Origin: Rhizomucor pusillus
Lineage: Eukaryota; Mucoromycota; Mucoromycetes; Mucorales; Lichtheimiaceae
Length of the DNA stretch: 64,000 bases
Direction: 5' to 3'
NCBI GenBank assembly: GCA_900175165.2
Contig: FWWN02000524.1
Span: 1-64,000 of the forward strand
Below the pieces are notes generated by a model. That model was not told the origin of the DNA. It saw nothing but the letters and a program-made list of their open reading frames with translations, and did not search any database. Shown one piece after another: positions 23,432-35,594 of this stretch. Position 1 is the first letter of the stretch, and each line of letters opens with the position of its first letter. A program made the position numbers and the translations under genes.

Positions 23432-24570
23432 AGTAGCGACTGGATTGACGGAAAAAAAGAAGGATCTAAAATGGGACAAGATGGAAGATGCAGTAACCCT
23501 GCATATATACCTTTTTATAGCATAATCGATGGCTTTTCAGAGTACAAGATCATTTATCAGCATTGGTATCCCAAAGTTCTACGTTGGTGCACGTTGTCTC
23601 GTCTTCAGCAAACGATCGCCCCTCAACAGCGCACATGGTCACACTTCGCTCCGCAGACTTCGGACCTTATGTCACATTTACGAATCGAACGGATACCAGG
23701 AATTACCTGGGACACAATCGCTGCTAAGCGCCTTTCGCAACTATCTGATTGGATAGAGCACACTTGTGCTTCAGGGACACTCCGTTTTTGCCCGCGCCTT
23801 CGGTAATAGTGTACCATATTTTGAAACTCGGTGCCTTTCTGAGAATGGAAGGAAAAATGCTACATTTAAAAATGGCCCTGATTCGGTAGGTTTGGATCAC
23901 CTAAGCCTTTATTGGCTGCCTTTTGGCATATTCATGTCGAATGATATTCGCTCTAGAAGCATTTTGTTTTCTAGAGTCTCTGCAATGTTGCTAAATAGGG
24001 GTTTGGTATTTTTCTGCCAAATCGAAGCTAGTATGTATTTAAGCTTCTTGCTATTACAACCAAATTGGTGGAATAACAGGCTCAGACAGACTGCAGACTG
24101 CCGGTGCAAAGTTTTTCACGGGTTATGGAAGCCATTGAATTCAGTGTAGATGGCGTAGATTGGCGCAACGCAAGACTATGCAAAGTCGTCTAATCGAAAG
24201 TCGCTAATCACTTTCAAATTTAATATGTAAATAGCGATTTCCTTCCGATCTTTTATTGACCTGAAAACAGTATCTTTTGATCCATAAAGATGCTACAAAG
24301 TAAATATAATAGACGCTCGAGTATGCATCTCAAAGCACATTAAACGCCCAACGACGCCTAATCTCCTAAGCCCTTTTTTTCTGTTTTTTCTTCTTCTTCA
24401 TTTCTAGATTAGGTCGTCACTGTAACGTCGAATCCTATGGTCCCTGGCGTTTATGCATGAACCCCTGCTGCCAGCCCACTGGTACGTCAAATTTTTCCGG
24501 GAATTGAATGGCGCCCCGCTCAGTGTCGAGTCATGCATCTTCGGCTCAAGTAGCCATCGTTATATCCAGA
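23432..24570. other. Divergent intergenic region, alkaline phosphatase / FRA10AC1
   Basis: About 1.1 kb between two divergent starts. It holds the TATA box of the phosphatase gene. No other gene recognised; the reading frames through it lack family motifs. Confidence 0.4.
23512..23519 (-). promoter_or_regulatory. TATA-like box of alkaline phosphatase gene
   Basis: TATAAAAA on the minus strand about 80 nt upstream of the ATG at 23431, preceded by a further TATATATG. Spacing fits a TATA-driven fungal promoter with a short leader. Confidence 0.5.
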
Positions 24571-25554
24571 ATGGGCTCTGTCAAACCAATGTTTCGCAAT
24601 GATCTCAATGGTGTGGACGCTGTAAGAGTGTAATTCCTGAGTTTCTTTTTCCAGAACAAGCTTCTTAAGTTATTTCTTGAGCAGTATACCCGCCACAAAC
24701 GATACATTCAGTCATACTTTCTGCATTACAACCGAGGATCACCGCCGAAAGGGAGCAATGTACCTGAGAATTACAAGACGGAGTACGACATTGTTCGAGA
24801 AAATCACAAGTATGCGTTTTGCTAAAGGCTATCGATCAACTTTGAAGTTTGACACAGTGTCGCAATAGGTTCGTGTGGGACAATGAGGAAGAGGATGAAG
24901 GGACGTGGGAGCAGCGTGTAGCGAAAAAATATTACGATAAACTATTCAAGGAATACGCCATCTGCGACCTGAAGTATTACAAACAGGGCAAAATTGCATT
25001 AAGATGGCGGACAGAGTCAGAGGTGATTTCCGGCAAAGGTAATTACATTTTGTCTATATTTGCCTGCTACAATCCAACTCACTTTGACCAGGTCAATTTG
25101 TATGCGCATCAAACCGCTGCGACAATACCAAAAAACTGACAAGCTGGGAGGTCAACTTTGGGTACATTGAACACGGGGAAAAGAAGAACGAACTCGTCAA
25201 GGTGCGACTGTGTCCTGAATGTTCGGATAAATTGAATTACAAGACACAAAAGCGTCAGGCGAAAAAGGAAAGCAAAAAAAGGAAGCGAAAAGAAGAGTCC
25301 GAATCCGAAGATGAACGGGAGGATGACTCGAGAGGAAAACGAAGCAAACAAGCATCATCTGAAGATGAAGACGGGGAACATGAAGAGAAACATGCTAAAG
25401 GTAAATGACAACTTGAAAAGATCTGCTTCACTTTTACTAGACTGTATTCCTTACAGACGAAGCATCCTCTATATGGAGCAAACCTATTGAAACGAGAGAA
25501 GAAAAGTCTAAAGAAGAAGAATACGAAGATTACTTTGCAGACCTCCTGCAGTAG
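24571..25554 (+). CDS. FRA10AC1: FRA10AC1 homologue, nuclear splicing-associated protein
   Basis: The family is nuclear and found with late spliceosomes; its role is not settled. The ATG at 24571 begins MGSVKPMFRNDLNG. Exon 2 gives YTRHKRYIQSYFLHYNRG and KTEYDIVRENHK. Exon 3 has DEGTWEQRVAKKYYDKLFKEY, DLKYYKQGKIALRWR and the hallmark SEVISGKG. Next comes LTSWEVNFGYIEHGEKKNELVKVRLCPECSDKLNY, which carries the Cys pair. The tail is Lys/Glu/Ser-rich, and the last exon ends EEEYEDYFADLLQ as in animal proteins. Stop at 25552-25554. Four introns; the acceptor CAATAG before GTTCGTG restores K-F-V-W. Confidence 0.92.
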
Positions 25555-26569
25555 ATATCCTCAAGCCTCAATAGTATATTCGATTTTCCGACCATAGCAG
25601 CATGTAATCTTCTACCATACTCATCATACTAATTCAGCAGCGTCATTGTTTTCTAAGCTTACTGCTGAGAGATCCTTTTTTCCGATCTCTGCTGGTGAAT
25701 AAAGTTACTGTACATATATAATTGCTACATAGCCCTTCGTGGCGCTTGAAAAGCAAAGCGGCTCACTTGCTCCGTATCTTTTGCAGACTAATGCAGCGTC
25801 GAGCAGGAAGTAAATGAATCTCACTCACACTAGACGTATGAGAATCGGGCAGGCCATTGCTCCGCCTAGAATGGACTATTGTTTAGGAAAGAATACCCTG
25901 TGTATCTTAATCCGATATTCAAAGCCAGGGCGGGCGGGTATCATACTTGACATTGCTTGTATCACCATCCATGGAGGAATGGGAATTACCGACCTGTCTC
26001 CTCAGTTTTGAGTTTGCATGGGCGAACAGATCATTTATTTCCTATATTTCTGTGCTTTCCAAATCGTTAATGTAACAGCAACAGAGTGTCGGATTCTGTG
26101 CAACGGAAAAGCGCCACAACCGTGGATGGCATTGCTGGGAATTCCGGATGTTCGTAAAGCTCGCCGCTTTCTTGGGAGGGAGGACAGAATTCAGAATAAA
26201 TGTATGTTTCCATTCTTTGCGCCAATATTCGCATTATGCAATGTTCCAACCAGTATTGCTCATACTATGTAGGCTATGAACCTGGTAACGCAAAAGACAA
26301 GTGGGTTCGCTACTAGGTCTTTACGGTAGAATCATATTATCGTCTATACCATTTTTGGTACTCTGCCAAACCAAATGATGAAAAAACTGGGATTGTCCGA
26401 TCTATGAACCCTACCCTATCCTTTCTTTCTTTCTCTTTTTTTTGCACCGCTTTTCTGCTATCTCCTTTACAATACCACCAAAGTAAACAACGGTCTTTCC
26501 CACTCCACTCCCTTTTCTCTCTTTTCTTTGCATATACCCCCATTACAACTGAATGTTCAGTCTTGAAAC
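25555..26569. other. Intergenic region upstream of O-fucosyltransferase gene
   Basis: About 1 kb. The last 150 bp are strongly pyrimidine-rich (CTTTC/CCTATCC, 26405-26560), typical of a fungal promoter and leader. No gene seen. Confidence 0.4.
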
Positions 26570-28318
26570 GTGCATACAGTCATGTTTCTGTTAAAAACCA
26601 ATTCTCGGCAGAAATCGATCTTTCTGTTCATCTCGATCGTCTCGCTCATATTTCTTTCGGTGCAGCTTGTACGGTACGAGTATGACAGCTTTAGCATTAG
26701 AGACATTTTCAGCTGGTCTCAAGATGAAAGGTCCTCCTCCTCGCCGCCATCGTTCGACAAGCCAGCAGCAGCGAAACATGAGCCTACACCGCAAGAAAAA
26801 TATTTAACGTATCTCCCATACTCTCGGTTTTCCAACCAGCGAAGCACACTGTTAAATGCGGCGCTGCTAGCGAAATATCTCAACAGAACACTGATTGTAC
26901 CGCCCATGTTTCTCGGCAACGCAAACGGATGGTCGCCAGCACCAGGCTTGTACAAGGTCCTGGCCAACATGACAGACTCGAAATTTCAGGAAAAATGTTT
27001 TGACGACGAGGACAACGAGATTGTTGAAGTCCCTGTGCTGCAAGAGGGTCAAACAGAAGTGCCGTTCGGATGCTACAATTTCACGTCCTATGTGATGCTG
27101 CCCTGGAGCTGGGCAACCGATCTCAACAAGCTCACATTTGACGAGGAACAAGGTGGATTAGGGTTAAAAATCATCGAACGGTCCGACATGTCGCTTCTCG
27201 CTTTGCAGAAACAGCTGAATATCAATGACGACGAAATGTTTCTTATGCAAGATACCACGGTAAGGAGTGTATAAGGGGATTGCAACGACGATCATTTTTT
27301 TCTAACCCCAGGAGTTAATGTTTAGCGTTATCAATGGCATATTTACGACTCAGACAACGAGAGCCCTAATTTACGATACCAGTTTGAGATATCACTAAAC
27401 GAGTTGAAGGATATTCGAGAACGGCTGCTTCATTTCTACGGTATATTCGGCTACGACAGGTTGATGCTGAATTCACCCGAAAGCGAAGAATATCGTTTGC
27501 GGATTGAACAAGCGCTCATTTTCCGCCACCCGGCTATATCGGAAGCATCCGCGATCATACTAGAGCAACTGCTAGATGGAGTACAAAAGGAAGAAAGCGA
27601 GCTGGTCCCGTTAGATCCTATACAGGCCAAGGAGGCTGAACGTCGTGAACTTCCTCGATTCGTGGCTGCTCACATTCGGGCGGGAGACGGCGTATTCCTA
27701 CGCAACCTCAAGGACCGCATACCGGAATTTGTACAACAGATCTGGGATATCATGACGGGTAATGAAAAGACGGTGGATGACTTGGTCGGGAAGAGCAACA
27801 AGATTGGCGCGCAAGACTCGGCACCGAAACGTAAAAAGGGTCCTCTGCCAAAAGCATCCAAGGAGCTCCGGGACGCATTGAAGAAACTCGATATTCATGA
27901 ACGACTCAAAGAATGTGCACGACGGAAGGAAATGGTGCTGTACGTTGCGACAGACGCTGCATCGCCGCGCACAAGCGCCGACTTTAAACCCGTCCTGGAT
28001 GCATTCCCTTGCACGTTTTTCATGTCCGATTTTGATACCACGTGGCGTGAACCTCTCGAGAAAGTGCGCTCGCCTCTGGATCAGCACAAGGACCTTACCG
28101 AACATCTTATCATGTTCGTGGATGCTACCGTGTGTTCCTGGGCAGAGCGCTTTGTGGGAACTAGAACGTCTACATTTTCGGTAAGTCTGAAGTTGTAGTT
28201 GTGATTGGAGCTATTTTGTTGATGATCTTTGCTAAACCTTCTCTCTTAGAATTACATTAAGCAATACCGGCATGCTATTGTGGATGATCTCATTGACCGC
28301 AAAGCCATTGATTCTTGA
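26570..28318 (+). CDS. GDP-fucose protein O-fucosyltransferase-like type II membrane protein
   Basis: A short cytosolic Lys/Arg segment precedes one hydrophobic anchor (SIFLFISIVSLIFLSVQLV), so this is a type II Golgi or ER protein. The luminal part has YLPYSRFSNQRSTLLNAALLAKYLNRTLIVPP, the acceptor/nucleotide region of the O-fucosyltransferase superfamily. Later comes FVAAHIRAGDGVF, where His-x-Arg is the conserved GDP-fucose-binding motif. N-glycosylation sequons are present (NRT, NMT, NFT). Two introns (27258-27327 and about 28180-28249) join cleanly. TGA at 28316-28318. The start could also be the second ATG at 26582. The substrate cannot be told from sequence. Confidence 0.75.
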
Positions 28319-29341
28319 AAATTTCATCATACTAGCGCGCGTACAATAATTTTGCACTTTCGACTTGTACATCTTAAATGTCTTTATTTTCTTTTTCTTT
28401 ACAGCTCGCCTCCCTCCAGTTGTACACAACAATTTATCGGTACAGGCACCGGGAAAATTGTATTCAAGACAGACATAGCATATTTTTCCACCTCCACCAC
28501 CACTTGTTTTATCATTCCTTCAATCATGCATTAAATGTTTCGCTTTACAGTTTTCTCAATGTAGACTACCTAAACTGGATATATATATATATATATCAAA
28601 AGTCCAAAAGCAGCTGGACGACTGATCGTTCAAGATGCTCGACTCCTATGCGATCTGGCAGTGATTGGTCGTCGTGTTGTTTGGCAAGCTCTTCAGCTGA
28701 TCGATGCACTGCTTCTATTTTTTTTTTTTTACAATACTAAGTTTCTGAATGAATGCAAGCAAGCGTAGAAAATGCTATCATCGTACCGGTTGTGAAGAGT
28801 CTGAGGAATTCGCAGCTCAGTAACAATGCTTGCGAGTTGACTAGCAGCGATAAGTTAGCTATCCGGGTGAAGGAAACAAGAAATGTAAGCATTGTTTACT
28901 TTTCGTGGACGGGTCCTTGAAAGCCGTCTTCATGATCGCTTGGACCGTTTCCTTTTAAATCGCGTGGAAATGTGAGTGAATACAGCCAGCAAGATCGAGG
29001 TGGTTGCCAGCGTTACCGGTCGAAAGGACTCTTGATTGCGATCATTCATTCTGGCGGAAGGTATGCGTGTGTATTGTCGAAAATCATGCGCGCGGAGGAA
29101 AATCTCTCTTATGGGACAACAAGAAGCAAATTTGCAAAAGCACTAATGCAAAAATCCTGTCAGACGAGTAAGAAGGTTACCAGACAACGTGTATGTATGG
29201 ACCAGCCATACACCATGACGTCCGTCTAACCTGCTCACTTGGTGGGTGGTATTCTTATTGTTCTTGTTTTTGAATAATGATATTTGATCGTTAATCATAA
29301 CCCCCTCTTTTTTTTCTCGTCTATTTGCTACCAGCGCTATT
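28319..29341. other. Intergenic region between convergent genes
   Basis: About 1 kb between two 3' ends. It contains an (AT)9 microsatellite at 28579-28596 and a T11 run near 28719. No coding evidence. Confidence 0.45.
28579..28596. repeat. (AT)9 microsatellite
   Basis: Eighteen bases of perfect AT dinucleotide repeat, 260 nt past the O-fucosyltransferase stop codon. Confidence 0.9.
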
Positions 29342-29636
29342 CTATACAGCTTTCAGGAAGGTCTTCAAACCTTTGCTTCCGGACCCGGTCCGCCAACGAA
29401 TCGATCCCTCTGTCGAGTTGTTTCGTGCAGGGTTCTTGGCTGTCAGCGGTGGCGGTTGCGAGCTGCCACCGCTGCCACTGCTTATCGTCGTTGTTGTGGA
29501 GGAATGAACAGGTGTTGACATGGATGGAGTTGGCATATTGTTTTCCATGGAAATGCTTGGCTGTCGTTGATGGATAAGGCTACGACCTAGCAGCGCGGAT
29601 TGCATCGATGCCGGTTGCAAGTGGTGTTGGTGCTGG

Positions 29637-29670
<34 letters not shown>

Positions 29671-31339
29671 GCTGCTGTTGTTGCATGTTTCGATGCATCA
29701 ATTTCTTTGCATTCACCATAATTCGGAGCGCTCTGATTTGGAGCGAAGGGCAATTGGATAAGGTCGCTGTCTCGTAAATCATGGGAGCAGTGGATAGCTG
29801 TAATACTTGATGCAGGGAGTGTTTCGTCAAATCCTTGAGCCTAGCAATCCCAAACAGGTCGGCGAGGATCAAGAGACGAGAAAGGATATGCGGTTGCTGC
29901 TGCTGGATAGTGCCCAAATGATCAGTGTAAAGAAACTGTAGAAATGCAATGAGGATGTCTCGAGTATCTGGGAAAGTGAGGGTATACGAGGTGCGCAGCA
30001 CGGATGGTTCAGTTACTCGTTTCGGTGCAGCAAGCGGCTGGATGCGTGTCTTGAGCGACGGCCATCGTTGCATCAAGATACACGAGTTGGCTGAAACACG
30101 CTCGCCATCTGTCGTAGTGATCCAAAGGTCGCACAGGGCTGGGTTGTTCAGTAGCGCTAATCCGGCTTCCTGGGCGCTGGGCGCACAAGTGAAGTTAGGA
30201 GGTGAGTACACTCCAAACGCTTCAGTGTCGACTGTAACGAGGTAATTATAGTGAACGAGCTGCTGTGCTGTGTCTTGCTGCATCGTGGAACGCTCCGGAT
30301 GGCCAAATACAAGGAACTGGTTCTTCTTATCGTACAGTTGTCCTTTAATCCATGTGCCTTTCGAGAGAAGAGGTCCAGCATCCAGTCGGGTCCAGATCAT
30401 CGATAAAACATCTAGCGCCCAGATATGAAACTGATGCGTATCTGCAGTAATGCATGGTCCAACCACAATTAAAAAATGCCCGCACGCAGATGCTGCAGGA
30501 AACTGGAGCGTTGGAGGAGACTGGTACGCTGTCGTACCAGACAGAGCTTCAGTATGGTCCGTCACGTCCACCATCTGGCCGTTCATTGACACTGTGATCT
30601 GATGCAGCGATCGCTTCAGGTCGTATGCGAAAACGGTAGAAACGGACCGCCTGCTTTCTTCGTGCTTCTGCTCGTCGACGGCATTCGGTGCATACGCCTT
30701 GTGGCCATAGTAGGCAACAAAATCGTTCTGGGAGGACGCTATGGCTGGAACGTTGGCAGCTGCTGTTCGGTAAGTGCAGTAGTCTGAAGCCACGGGGAAT
30801 GGACGTCGCCATTGCCTACGCTCGCAGTCAAAGATATTGATCTCGTGTATGTAGCCGCTCTCAATATCTTTGCCGCCCAGCAGGACAAGGGTATCATTCG
30901 CTATGCAAGCAAGATGCGTGTGTCTCGGTCGAGGAAGAATCTTTTCAGGTACACGAGGATACTCCCATGTCAGTCCGTCGTCTCGGATGTGCAGGATGAA
31001 AAGGTCGCCGAGGCACTGGAGACCTGCGTTGCCATGCTGTGCTGTCAGACCGCCGAAGAAGAGAATCTGGTTACCGTAGCGGCAGGCAGAGTGGAAATAG
31101 CGCGGCTCGGGTTGGGTATTTCTCGGCATGACACATCTCCACTCGTAGGTATCCAGGGACAAGACATACAGCGTGTTGAGCACTTCAGTTCTGGACGAAT
31201 CCAACCGGCCACCGAATAAATACAGTTTGTCATCTACGATGGTCGAGGTTGCACCTATGAGTGCTGGAGGGATATCCCCAGTGGTCTTCTTGAGATGGGT
31301 AATAAGGTCTGCTACCGACTGGGTGGTCGTTGCAGCCAT
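29342..31339 (-). CDS. Kelch-repeat and BTB-domain protein (Ral2-like)
   Basis: Intronless, with the start at ATG 31339 (MAATTTQS) rather than an in-frame ATG 60 nt upstream. The N-terminal half is a kelch propeller: KLYLFGGRLD, EWRCVMP, YGNQILFFGGL, DTLVLLGGKDIESGYIHEINIFD. The C-terminal half has a BTB-like fold (ALCDLWITTTDGERVSANSCILMQRW ... FLQFLYTDHL). A polyGln/His tract (about 16 Gln) and a Ser/Thr-rich tail follow. The domain order matches fungal Ral2-type proteins, linked in fission yeast to Ras1 activation; I infer the name from architecture only. A Cul3-adaptor role is an alternative. Confidence 0.7.
29638..29684 (-). repeat. CAA/CAG polyglutamine tract
   Basis: In-frame CAA repeat, switching to CAG near its start, encodes about 16 glutamines followed by alternating His-Gln in the kelch-BTB protein. 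Purity of the CAA run suggests length polymorphism. Confidence 0.85.
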
Positions 31340-31551
31340 AGTGAGCTCAAAAAGAAAAAGAGGAAAGAAAAGAGGGTAAAAAACTGGTTCGGATAACAAA
31401 ATGCACTGCAGAGATGCGGGTGGTTTAGGCTACAAATTTTTGTATCACAGGAGAAAAAACGTGGCATGCAGCGTTGTGCACCAAAGATCTATTACAATAA
31501 ACAAAAGTCTTTTACGGGCCCACCATCTGGTCTACATCTCTACCTTAATAT

Positions 31552-33101
31552 CTAGTATTCTAGGGCGCATCGAAGTTTCTCGCCCTTGACGCCATTAAGT
31601 ACATTGTCAATGCAAATATCGCCCATCACCTCGCGTGTTTCAATGGTTGCACTTCCTAATGTTTTGCCCATTAAATTCGGGTTACCCTTTTTTCTCTCTC
31701 CGATTGTAAGTGCTTACCAATGTGCGGCAAAATGACACAGTTTGGTAGCTTGAACAGCTTGCTATCTAGCGGCAGAGGCTCTGGCGTTGTCACGTCCAGG
31801 CCCGCGCCCGCAATGACCTTGTTCTCTAATGCACGGACTATAACAGCGAGAATAAGAGTTTGTGTCACGATCATTTAAAATTGTTGCAGCGGTTATTTTA
31901 GACAATGCGCCAAAGACTTACTCAAATCGTCCTGCTTCACAACACCTCCGCGCGCTGTGTTTACAAATATCTACGAATGCATATATGAGCTTTCTGGCGA
32001 CCAGAAGAATAGCAATGTCTCATGTACTTACAGCCGACTCCTTCATCTTGCTGAACGCATCATAGTTGAATATTTCCTTTGTCTCTGGGGTGAATGCACA
32101 GCATGCTACAATGTAATCCGACTCGGAAAGGAGTTTGTCAAAGCTCGAAAACTCAGCATTCAGGGTCTCCTTCAAGTGAGGCTTCTCCCGGCGACCCCAG
32201 TACAGGACACGGTCGATGCCGAATGCATGCAGGCGTTTTGCGACAGCTTCCCCAATGCGGCCCATGCCAACAACACCCAGTGTCTTGTTCGTGAACTGGT
32301 ATCCGCACAGCCAGGTCGGTCTCCATTCTCGCCACTGCGATGAATTGTCACCAACCTGTACAGTCATTGTTGCCTCTCCATCAATTATCGCTTACCTCGC
32401 CGTTTTCAGCAGCTTTGATGCCCTGCAGATGATACCGGGTCAATAACTTGGGGCAATTCGTCCACGTCTCTGCTTATTTTTACCTCCTTCATTCGTCTCG
32501 CTGCAGCCAATGTCAGCAGCACCGTGAGATCAGCCGTCGCATCGGTCAAGACATCGGGTGTGTAACCGATTTTGACGTTCAGCTTCTTAGCTGCTTCCAA
32601 ATCGATGTGGTCGTAGCCGACGCTCATCGTTGTCACCACTTTGAGATTTGGTCCTACACAGATTATTCAATGTGTTGGCAAGACTGATAACTATCTTGCA
32701 TCTTTAACATTTATATGACATACCAGCTGCCTCGAGGACTTCTTTGTCGATCTTGTCGGACAGCATGCACAAGATAGCATCCGCTCCTGCTCCATCAATG
32801 CGCCCGTTAAACACCTTTCTTCTTTGCATTCATGTACTCTCAGTTTGCACAAATATATATACTTTGCACAAATATATATACCTTGCACTTCTTTCAGAAG
32901 CGTTTCGCGGGGCATGTTCGAGTCCTGCTGCCATTGTGTCAAGTTGAAATCCTGCGCTTCAAGACGCGCCTGGCTTTGCGCTGGAAGAACACGCGTGGCT
33001 ACGACCTTGGGTGCAAGGGAAAGCATACTTGTGTGGAATGCCCGGCAAAAAGAGATGGCACTATGAGCGATGAAGGGGCGAATGGTAACTCTAGGCAACA
33101 T
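31552..33101 (-). CDS. Glyoxylate/hydroxypyruvate reductase, D-2-hydroxyacid dehydrogenase family
   Basis: Reduces glyoxylate or hydroxypyruvate with NAD(P)H. The ATG at 33101 begins an Arg/Ser-rich presequence ([22 protein letters not shown]), so mitochondrial import is likely. Exons encode [65 protein letters not shown] (substrate domain), [18 protein letters not shown] (Rossmann GxGxxG), TARGGV (catalytic Arg region of the next exon), and [30 protein letters not shown] with the catalytic His. TAG at 31552-31554. About seven introns. The length and motifs fit GRHPR/Gor1. Confidence 0.92.
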
Positions 33102-33819
33102 GTTGCTTCTGTTCCCTGAAAGAAGGGGGTAGTGGTTACATTTTGAATGAGATGGCAGCAAGATCAACAAAAAAGTCCGCGATATAGCTTATTCCTATCG
33201 ATGCAACGTAAATATACACTTTCCAAAAGTAAATCTCCCCCTTTCCCAAGTTTTTAATCATTGCTTAAATAACCATCTTCCCGTCAACACACGAAACCTA
33301 TAAACAGGGCAACGGCATCTACTAATAAAGGCAGTTTTTCGAATTTGACAATATTCTTCTACTTATTTCCACTTAATGACCTCACTTTGTCTTGATCCAT
33401 ATGGATCATGTAGGCTCGTTTGAAAGGCGCTTCTCTCATGCAAGCGTCTGCATCCTCTCTGCATAACAACGAGCTCGCAGTTGCTCTCGCGAGATATACC
33501 GAGCAGATATTGTACGCGTGAGCTTACGGTTTTAAGAGCACGCAGCACTTCATCAACAACGTAGTCTATCCATAGGGTTGGCTTGCCCTGCTCCTCGACT
33601 ACCAAGGCTTGTATGACAAAATCTTCTAGCTATTTGATAACTGATTAAATCCAAATTTAAACTTGGGAGAATACGGTATCCATTTTCATAATACTTTCGG
33701 AAAGAATGTATATTATATGTACTGCAGCTGGGCTTTTTATATGCTACGTAATGTAAGAACGACTATATGGTGAATTATGGTATCTATTATCGAGGAATCT
33801 TTGAGAATATTCTTCATCG
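33102..33819. other. Intergenic region with one coding-like fragment
   Basis: Between the reductase start and the DMC1 stop. AT-rich, apart from a coding-like minus-strand stretch described separately (33363-33630). Confidence 0.4.
33363..33630 (-). pseudogene. Possible C-terminal fragment of a short-chain dehydrogenase
   Basis: An open frame without an ATG reads LEDFVIQALVVEEQGKPTLWIDYVVDEVLRALKTVSSRVQYLLG. The segment VVDEVLRALK...RVQYLLG resembles the end of retinol/steroid-type short-chain dehydrogenases. No Rossmann or YxxxK part is nearby, so if real it is a relic. The resemblance is weak and could be chance. Confidence 0.2.
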
Positions 33820-35393
33820 TTAGAAGATGTCTGCGATGCCACCAGCGGTGATGGCATACGAAGCTTCATTCTCTGGCATATCCGGAGAGTCGTAAATCTT
33901 GGCGACGCGTTCTTCGCCGCGGCCTTTTCTCAGATACACTCTAGTCGCCGATGCGTGTGCCTGTAAAAAGATTAGCATCTGTTTCAACCTCTTTCAAAGA
34001 ACTAAGTTTACCAGGATATGTCCACCAACAGGTTTCTTTGGATCAGATACGAATACCATTCCCCCTAGTAGTAGTAGTATATGATTTAGATTTCACTATC
34101 AGCGCCCAATTGAACGATCTATCATAATGCTAAAAGGACGCTACCTCCCGGATCCGAAGAGACTTGGTTTGTCAGGAATACGGCAACGTTGTATTCTTCC
34201 GAGATCTTTGTCAATCGATTGAGCATTTGGTTAAGCTTCTGCTGCCGCTCTGCCAATTCTCCACGACCGGCATAGTCGCAGCGAAAAAGCGCGATAATTG
34301 AGTCCACCACCAGCAAGCGATAGATGCCCTTATCTTCAGCGAATTTAGCTGCAATCTCGGTAATCAGGTCCATCTGATGGTCACTGTTCCAGGCACGCGC
34401 GATAACAATGTTATCCAGAGCCATTTCAGGATCTACACCGAAGCGTTCGGCGATAGCGCGGATACGATCTGGGCGGAAAGTGCCTTCTGTGTCAATATAA
34501 GCTAGTAATTAAAAAGTGAGATAATGCTATCATACAGTCCTCGATTTGCAGCTTACCAGCTTTACTGCTTGCGCCACCCATGTGAGCCGGCAACTGCACT
34601 TGGACGCAGAGTGTATGGGCCAACTGTGTCTTTCCAGTTCGATACTCTCCAAACACTACACTAATTCAGTATCTAGCTGAAGAATTCCAACTGGTCATCA
34701 CTTTGCTAGTACCTTCTGTAATAGACATGCTCTGGATCCCGCCTCCAAGGAGAGCGTCGAACTGCTTGCTGCCAGTCGAAATCTTTACAATTTTTTCACG
34801 ATGCTTTGAGAGCTCGGCGCCTGTCATAAAACCACATCCCTATGTAGCAGACCGGCGTAAGCAACTAGAAGCGGTATCCAGCAGGAATTATTGTAGCGTT
34901 TACCTGAGCCTTTGCAGCTGCATCCTTGACTTTGTCGACTTTGGTCTCTGAGAATCCTTTGATGCGCAGCATGTTCTTTTTAGTCGTCATTTGCACACCC
35001 TATACGCGTAATAATTTAAATTTTTTTCTAGACGCATTGTGACGACTTGCAAGTGCTTACGCGTATAGTGCAAATCCCAGCAGCTTTCAATTTGTTGATA
35101 TCAGCTACACCGATGCCTTGTCCCTAGAGAGCGTTGGAGAGCAAGATCAGCAAGCAGAGCAATGTAAACATTGGGATCTGTTTATTACTTGCAGTTCGTC
35201 AACGCTAGTGTAGAACAACTATTATGCAAGTTTATTTGTTAGCATCGGGATACAAAGTATTACAGTATTCCACGTTGAGGACCTCCTGGACAGCCTCGTC
35301 CTCGTTGTCGCTCAAATCGTCGAATTCTCTGACGACTTGGTCAGGTTCTTGGGATTTTTGCTGGGACGCAGCGTCCTTGTTCTTTGGCGGCAT
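33820..35393 (-). CDS. DMC1: Meiotic recombinase Dmc1
   Basis: RecA/Rad51-family recombinase that forms filaments on ssDNA for homologue strand exchange in meiosis. The ATG at 35393 ([13 protein letters not shown]) is followed by an acidic segment, a helix-hairpin-helix part ([13 protein letters not shown]) and [27 protein letters not shown], a Dmc1 rather than Rad51 signature. Then come [26 protein letters not shown], Walker [29 protein letters not shown], Walker [14 protein letters not shown] and [11 protein letters not shown]. Ends with [22 protein letters not shown] and TAA at 33820. About nine introns. Expression is presumably meiosis-linked; it shares a 200-bp divergent promoter with the septin gene. 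Confidence 0.95.
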
Positions 35394-35594
35394 TTAAGAC
35401 AGGGCAAGGGGTGGGGGAAGGGGGATAAGGGTGGAGAAAGAAAGGTCGCCTGACTGTCATCAAAAATGGTGGTGAAATCAAATTTGTCTCAGTTGTTTCA
35501 GATCAAAACAATTAACAAGAGGTGGGCAGAGATTTGTTCTGGCAACAAAGACATTTCTTCTTTCTTTCCCTTCTTTTTTTGTTCCGTGACGGAA

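Noticed and set aside
23297..24150. Plus-strand frames in the alkaline phosphatase upstream region
   Set aside because: No recognisable motif, unspliced and overlapping a TATA-containing promoter.
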